Shown here one piece after another: positions 7,429 to 11,629 of a stretch of DNA of 11,629 nt (positions are counted from its first letter, which is position 1; every line of letters begins with the position of its first letter). Source of the stretch: Blastocladiella britannica. Its lineage: Eukaryota; Blastocladiomycota; Blastocladiomycetes; Blastocladiales; Blastocladiaceae. Position numbers and translations under genes: made by a program. The stretch covers positions 1-11,629 of the forward strand of contig MU625107.1 in assembly GCA_025349905.2 (NCBI GenBank), given 5' to 3'. The notes under the pieces were generated by a model. That model had not been told where the DNA came from. It did no database searches and was given only the letters and a program-made list of their open reading frames with translations.

Positions 7429-9181
7429 ATGCCATTCTGCTCCGGCTGTGGCGAAATCATCCGCGCCGGTGCCGCCTGCCCGCGCTGCGGTGGATCGGCC
7501 GCCGAATCACTGGTCTCGGGCTTTAGTTCATCGACCACGTCCACCGCCACTGGCACTTTGCATCCAGTCACAGTGCCCAACTTGTTGTCTTCGCCGCCAT
7601 CCACGCCGCCAACGGTGCGCAAGGTTGGGGCCACAACCTACACGTCCGCCACCAGCGGCTCGGGGAGTGTGTTTGACAAGAAGCCGCCCAAGCCCGCGGC
7701 ACTGACGGCGGCTGCAGCTACCTCATCGAGCACGTCCACGACAGGAAGCGCTGCTCCGGCAGCTCCGCCTATGCCTCCGACCCACCGGCCCGGTTCGGGA
7801 CCGGCCAAGCCGGTGATCGCTCCGTCGATCTTGACTGCGCCTCTGTCGTCGTCCAGTGCCACAATCGGTTCTTCGCCGCCGTCGACCAAGCGGCCCGTCA
7901 TGCCCGCTACTAAGCCGCTGTACCTTGGCGGCTCGATTAGTAGTACTGGCAGCAGTAGCGTGCGCGCCACTCCCGCCACCCCTCCTCACCCAGCGCCCGT
8001 GTCAGCGGCAGTAGCATCGCCTGCCAAAACGCACCCCACTGTTGGCGCTGCAACAACGGTGCCGGTGCCCGTCAACGCCCGGCAGACCAAGGATGACGAT
8101 GACATTCGGTGCGTGCTGTGCTACGACACGATCCCGGCGGGACGCGAGCGCCGCACCCGCGAGAACCCAGCCGACGCGTACTGCTTGTCGTGCTGGGCGG
8201 TGCGGCCGGCGCCAGAAATGATGGCCAGTCTGTCGATCAGCGGCAGTGGTGGTCCGTCTGGGGCGGCAGCAGCGGCAGCAAGGGCCGAGCTCGCCTATCA
8301 AACGTCCGCACCTGCCGCCGCCGCCCCTTCTAGTACAGGCCGCGGTACTCCCAGTGCTGGTGGTAGTACGCCGGCGGTGCTTGAGGTACGTCATTCATTT
8401 TTCAAAAGCCGTCCCCAAGCAACATCCTCACTCCATGAAATTGGAGTAGCGGTGCGCAGAGTGCCACCAAGTTCTTGGCGCCGGCACCCACACGCTCGCG
8501 CTGAACCGGTCGTTCCATGCCGGCTGTTTCCGGTGCGCCGAGTGCCGCAACCCCGTGGCCGGGACGCAGCAGTTTGTCGAACGGAATGGCAAACCGGTGT
8601 GTATGGACTGCCACCGCGCCGATCTCACCGCCATGGCTGCCGCTTTGGTCTCAGGTGCGTCGCGGTCCACGGTGACTGTTCCGGGCGTGTCGGCCAGTGC
8701 ATTTGTCGAAGGACGGGCGGTGTGCGCCAAGTGCCGCACCCCGATCTTTACTGCGGTGGTGGCGCTGGCGCGTGGGGAGACGCGGTGCACGGATTGCTTT
8801 GTGTGCGACAAGGTATGTCTCCTTGATGTTTATGTTGGTCAATCCCGGGTCTGACTTAAGTGTCGCGTACAAGTGCAACTTGCCCATCGACAGCAGCTAC
8901 GCGACCGAAGGGTCCAAGATCCTGCACCCTGACGTACGGTTACCTTTTACCTCCTTGCTTTTTTGATGATCGGTTAACTCATCCAAACCTAGTGCGTGAC
9001 AAGGGAATCGTGCGTCAAGTGCACCTTCCCGATCCACGGCGCGTACGTGCCCACCAAAGCCGGCCCTTGCCACTCGGGCTGCTTCCGGTGCGCGTCGTGC
9101 TCGATCGAGCTGGCGGGCAAGCCGTTTGCCGTCGTCGACGGCAAAGAGACGTGTGCCGAGTGTATCGCCGACACCAAGTGA
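7429..9181 (+). CDS. Multi-zinc-finger LIM-domain protein with long disordered linker, four exons
   Basis: Exons are 7429-8385, 8450-8812, 8874-8933 and 8993-9181, giving 522 aa. Introns are 64, 61 and 59 nt. The N-terminus is a Cys4 zinc ribbon (CSGCGEII...CPRCGG, about 4-21). A low-complexity Ser/Thr/Pro/Ala-rich region follows to about 220. A second Cys4 unit is C228, C231, C252, C255 (CVLC...CLSC), followed by an Ala/Ser/Gly linker. Three LIM domains end the protein. LIM1 is C321, C324, H342, C345, C348, C351, C370, C373. LIM2 is C411, C414, C432, C435, C438, C441, H458, C461. LIM3 is C467, C470, H487, C490, C493, C496, C514, C517. LIM domains bind proteins, often at the cytoskeleton. The disordered-then-LIM layout recalls fungal paxillin-like Pxl1, but I do not recognise the gene. 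Splices were set so each LIM keeps its ligand spacing. Confidence 0.85.
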
Positions 9182-9226
9182 ACGAAGGCAAGAATGTAAT
9201 GAAAATTATAAAATAACGAAAACGAA
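9182..9226. other. 45-bp convergent junction of LIM gene and SRP68
   Basis: The LIM gene TGA (9179-9181) and the SRP68 stop (9227-9229) are 45 bp apart, with AT-rich sequence between (GAAAATTATAAAATAACG). No AATAAA is present on either strand. Both transcripts must end within or beyond this space, so overlapping antisense 3' ends are expected. Confidence 0.65.
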
Positions 9227-11531
9227 TCACTTGCGTCCGCCCCAAAGACCGCCCAACCAGCCCGTAATCCCCTGCTGTTCCTTGACCTGCTCTTCCTGTG
9301 ATTCAGTGACGGGGGCAGCGGCGGTTCGCTTGGTTTCGGCAGCCCGGTGCGCGTGCGCGGCCGCCGACTTGGACGCGGGCTCCACGGCGGCCGCGCCATC
9401 GAAATCGATTTCGCCGAACGCCAGGTCCAGGAACACGGGCTTGGCGGGCACCGGCAGCGGCAAAACCGACGACACACGCGTGGTACCGGTCTTTGTGGTG
9501 GCGGCGTCCAGGGAAAATGGAGCCAGCGTCACTGGAAGCGACGCGGCGGACCCAGTCGAGGTACCGAGGATCGCCAGGGCCCGGGGCAAAGCCGATCCAG
9601 CGCGCGCAGCCAAGTCGTTGGCGACGACCGCGGCCGCGGCGGCGTCAAGCAGCGGCAGCGACGGCACGATCCGGGCGAGCTGCGCGGACGTCAGGGGCAG
9701 CGTGATGGCGGCGGCGGCGGCGAGCTCGGCCTGGCCGGCGCGGGCTGCCGCGGCAGCAGCATTGACGCTCGCCTCCGACCCAGTGAGAAGCGCGGTGCGC
9801 AAAAGCCCACGAGCCATCAGCGCCAGCCGTTGTGCGGCGACCTGCCGCAACGCCATTTCCACGGCGGCGGCGGCGGCCGGGTGCGATGCGACCGCCGGCA
9901 TGGCCGCGAGCTCGGCCAGCGACGCGCGCGCGCCATCCATGAGCCGCGCGGCATCGGCCAGACGCTTGGTGGCTTTGGCACCGTCCGCTGCCGTCGCCGA
10001 TGGCGTGGGAGCAGCGGCCGAGTGGTGACGCTTCGAACGACGGCCCGTTCCAGTTGAAGTCACGCCAACGTCCAGGCCCGCAGCCGCCAGGGACCCAGCG
10101 GGAAGCACCCCCGCGACATCGGCCTCGGCCCCGCCCTCGATCGCATCGGCCTCGGCAACCCGTGCCGCAGCCATGCCCAGTGCGCGCCGCGCCGCCGCCA
10201 CGCGCCGGTGGTACGCGATCCCCGCCGCGACCCGGTCAGCCGCCACCGACGCGTCGCCCGCGGCGCTCGCCGATACCTGGCGCGCGGCTTTCGTGGTCGC
10301 CGCCACGTCCTTGGCCGCCAGCTTTTCGGCCGACATGAGCGCCGACACCAGCGCCTGGGTCGCGGCGACTTGCTGGCGGCGGTCCGTGGTTGAGGCGGTC
10401 TCCAATGCGGCGGCTGCGGCGGCCAACTCGCCGGCCTGCGCCAACGTGCGCGCGAGCTCGGCGTTGCCGCCCCGCGGGACACGCACGGGCGCGCCCAAAA
10501 AGTACAATGCCGCTCCCTTATCCGATCCGGTGTCTTCAACTTCGACCGAAGTGGCAGCAGAAGCTTCAATCGACAAGTCGGCGGTCGCCTGAGCCAGCAA
10601 GATGGCGTCGATCTCGCGCTCCAGTGCGGCGCCATCTGCGTCCCCATCAGCCGCCGCGGACGCCGACCGCTTTGACGCGTCGCGGATCAGGTCCGCCAGC
10701 GCCGCCGCATCGTGGCCCTTCTTGGTCAGTGAGTACATGCAGTACCGGATCTGCGGTTCCAGGGCATCGATCGCGGCCGCCGACAGCGCCACGTGCGTCG
10801 GGTCGGCGGAGGCCAGCTGGGCCAGGGCCTCGTAGGCGGTCCTGTGTATTTACGCTGTTAACAATATGCTACCCACGAAAAAGAAAAGTACCGTACTTGG
10901 CGGCCAGGTACGCATCGAGCGCGTCCTTCCACTGCGCCGACTCGGACAAGTACCGTGCGCGCACGGCCTTGGCGTACGCGCGCACCTCCACAATATCGGT
11001 CGGGTGGAATGTCAGTCCCCCTGCCGCCTCATCTGTGTCCATACGGTCGTCGTCGTCCGCCTGACGCTGGTGCTGGTCCAGAGCCCGACGCGCCAGTCCC
11101 GCGACCACCGCGTCCAGTAACGCCGCCCGAGTCGCCGCCAACTTGAATTTTTTGAGGGCAGCGCGACGCGTGCGGTTCTTGGCGGGCGCCGACTCAGCGA
11201 CCAACGCCGATGCGCGCAAGTCCGACGCGTGGGCCAAGTACCGTTCGGCCTCGAACGCCAGCACCAAGCAGTGGATGCGCGAGTACGTTGCCGTCATGGC
11301 CGAATCGGTGGCCGAGAACCGGAACGGCTCGTAGGGCCGGTTGCGGCGCTGCGGGGACTGGATCGCCGCCGCTTTGCGCAGGCTGGCCACTCGGCGCGAG
11401 CAAAATCGGTGGTACCGCGCATGGTCGTCGTGTCGCAAGCCGTAGGTGGACCGCGCATCGGCCACTGTCGCCAACAGGGCCAGGGTCTGGTTTTTGGCGG
11501 TGGCGGAGGCCGTGGACGAGGTAAACGACAT
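9227..11531 (-). CDS. SRP68: SRP68, signal recognition particle subunit, two exons
   Basis: Exons on the minus strand are 11531-10897 and 10841-9227, giving 749 aa. The 55-nt intron (GTACGG...CACAG) restores KTAYEALAQL, matching the family's KTIYE. SRP68 with SRP72 binds the SRP RNA in the cytosolic particle that targets nascent secretory proteins to the ER. The N-terminal RNA-binding domain carries TYGLRHDDHARYHRFCSRR (about 29-47) followed by ASLRKA, the family signature. ALEPQIRYCMYSL marks the following helical repeat region. Near the C-terminus VFLDLAFGEIDFD (about 681-693) corresponds to the SRP72-binding segment, and the protein ends GITGWLGGLWGGRK, as in fungal SRP68. The middle is unusually alanine-rich, with runs of Ala, and holds a basic patch GRRSKRHH; GC-rich codons partly explain the Ala content. 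Length is somewhat above the human protein (about 627). Confidence 0.93.
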
Positions 11532-11544
11532 TGATTGGAATGTT

Positions 11545-11609
11545 TATTGTCTTTTTCGTAAAAAAATGAAACAAAACAAGGTCGGCGCCAAATTTTGCCA
11601 ACTTCCCAC
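11545..11609 (-). repeat. Imperfect inverted repeat, right copy, upstream of SRP68
   Basis: Read on the minus strand (GTGGGAAGTTGGCAAAATTT...), this stretch matches 1-66 of the plus strand at roughly 80%. Its inner end (ACGAAAAAGACAATA) lies 13 bp upstream of the SRP68 ATG, so it must overlap the 5' leader or core promoter of that gene. The 20 bp outside it (11610-11629) hold nothing I can assign. Confidence 0.6.
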
Positions 11610-11629
11610 GAATCCGTACAATCAGGTTG

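Noticed and set aside
9126..10028. 300-aa open frame on the plus strand opposite SRP68
   Set aside because: Alanine/arginine-rich antisense shadow of a GC-rich coding region; SRP68 on the other strand has conserved family motifs at both ends.
1..11629. Transposon bounded by the terminal inverted repeats
   Set aside because: The enclosed genes are all housekeeping genes with no transposase, integrase or target-site duplication visible, so the inverted repeats do not define a mobile element on this evidence.

Overview
This is a eukaryotic nuclear window, most likely from an early-diverging (zoosporic) fungus. Coding sequence is GC-rich, with GT-AG introns of 49-77 nt (plus one likely GC-AG intron) and AT-rich intron ends. 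Intergenic gaps are as small as 24 bp. The gene content (PFF1-type vacuolar protease, PEX2, IST3/Cwf29, SRP68) fits a fungus. Blastocladiomycota is my best guess, but that is inference from style rather than a marker. Every gene except the snRNA is interrupted by introns, and I worked out the exon joins by matching reading frame, splice signals and known family motifs.

Layout: 1-66, one copy of an imperfect repeat whose inverted partner lies at 11545-11609. 70-3049 (-), five-exon PFF1-like vacuolar membrane M28 metalloprotease. 3050-3506, gene-free spacer with a TATA box for PFF1 and two 14-bp direct repeats just beyond the 3' end of U2. 3507-3686 (-), U2 spliceosomal snRNA. 3830-4833 (+), three-exon IST3/RBMX2, a U2 snRNP/RES-complex RRM protein, divergent from U2. 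4858-6063 (-), three-exon PEX2, a peroxisomal RING peroxin with a probable GC-AG intron. 6180-6782 and 6863-7370 (+), two tandem single-C2-domain genes sharing intron positions. 7429-9181 (+), a four-exon multi-zinc LIM protein. 9227-11531 (-), two-exon SRP68, the signal recognition particle subunit.

The most striking point is that the U2 snRNA gene and the gene for a protein that works on the U2 snRNP are head to head, with only 143 bp between them. IST3 itself begins with a 5-nt coding exon, so its correct reading frame exists only after splicing. The U2 RNA keeps the branch-site recognition sequence at nt 33-38, an Sm site, and a 6-bp complementarity between the IIa loop and downstream sequence that matches the known IIa/IIc switch.

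The other genes are housekeeping functions (vacuole, peroxisome, secretion, calcium/membrane binding, LIM scaffolding) with no evident shared pathway. I see no mobile element, CRISPR, tRNA or rRNA.
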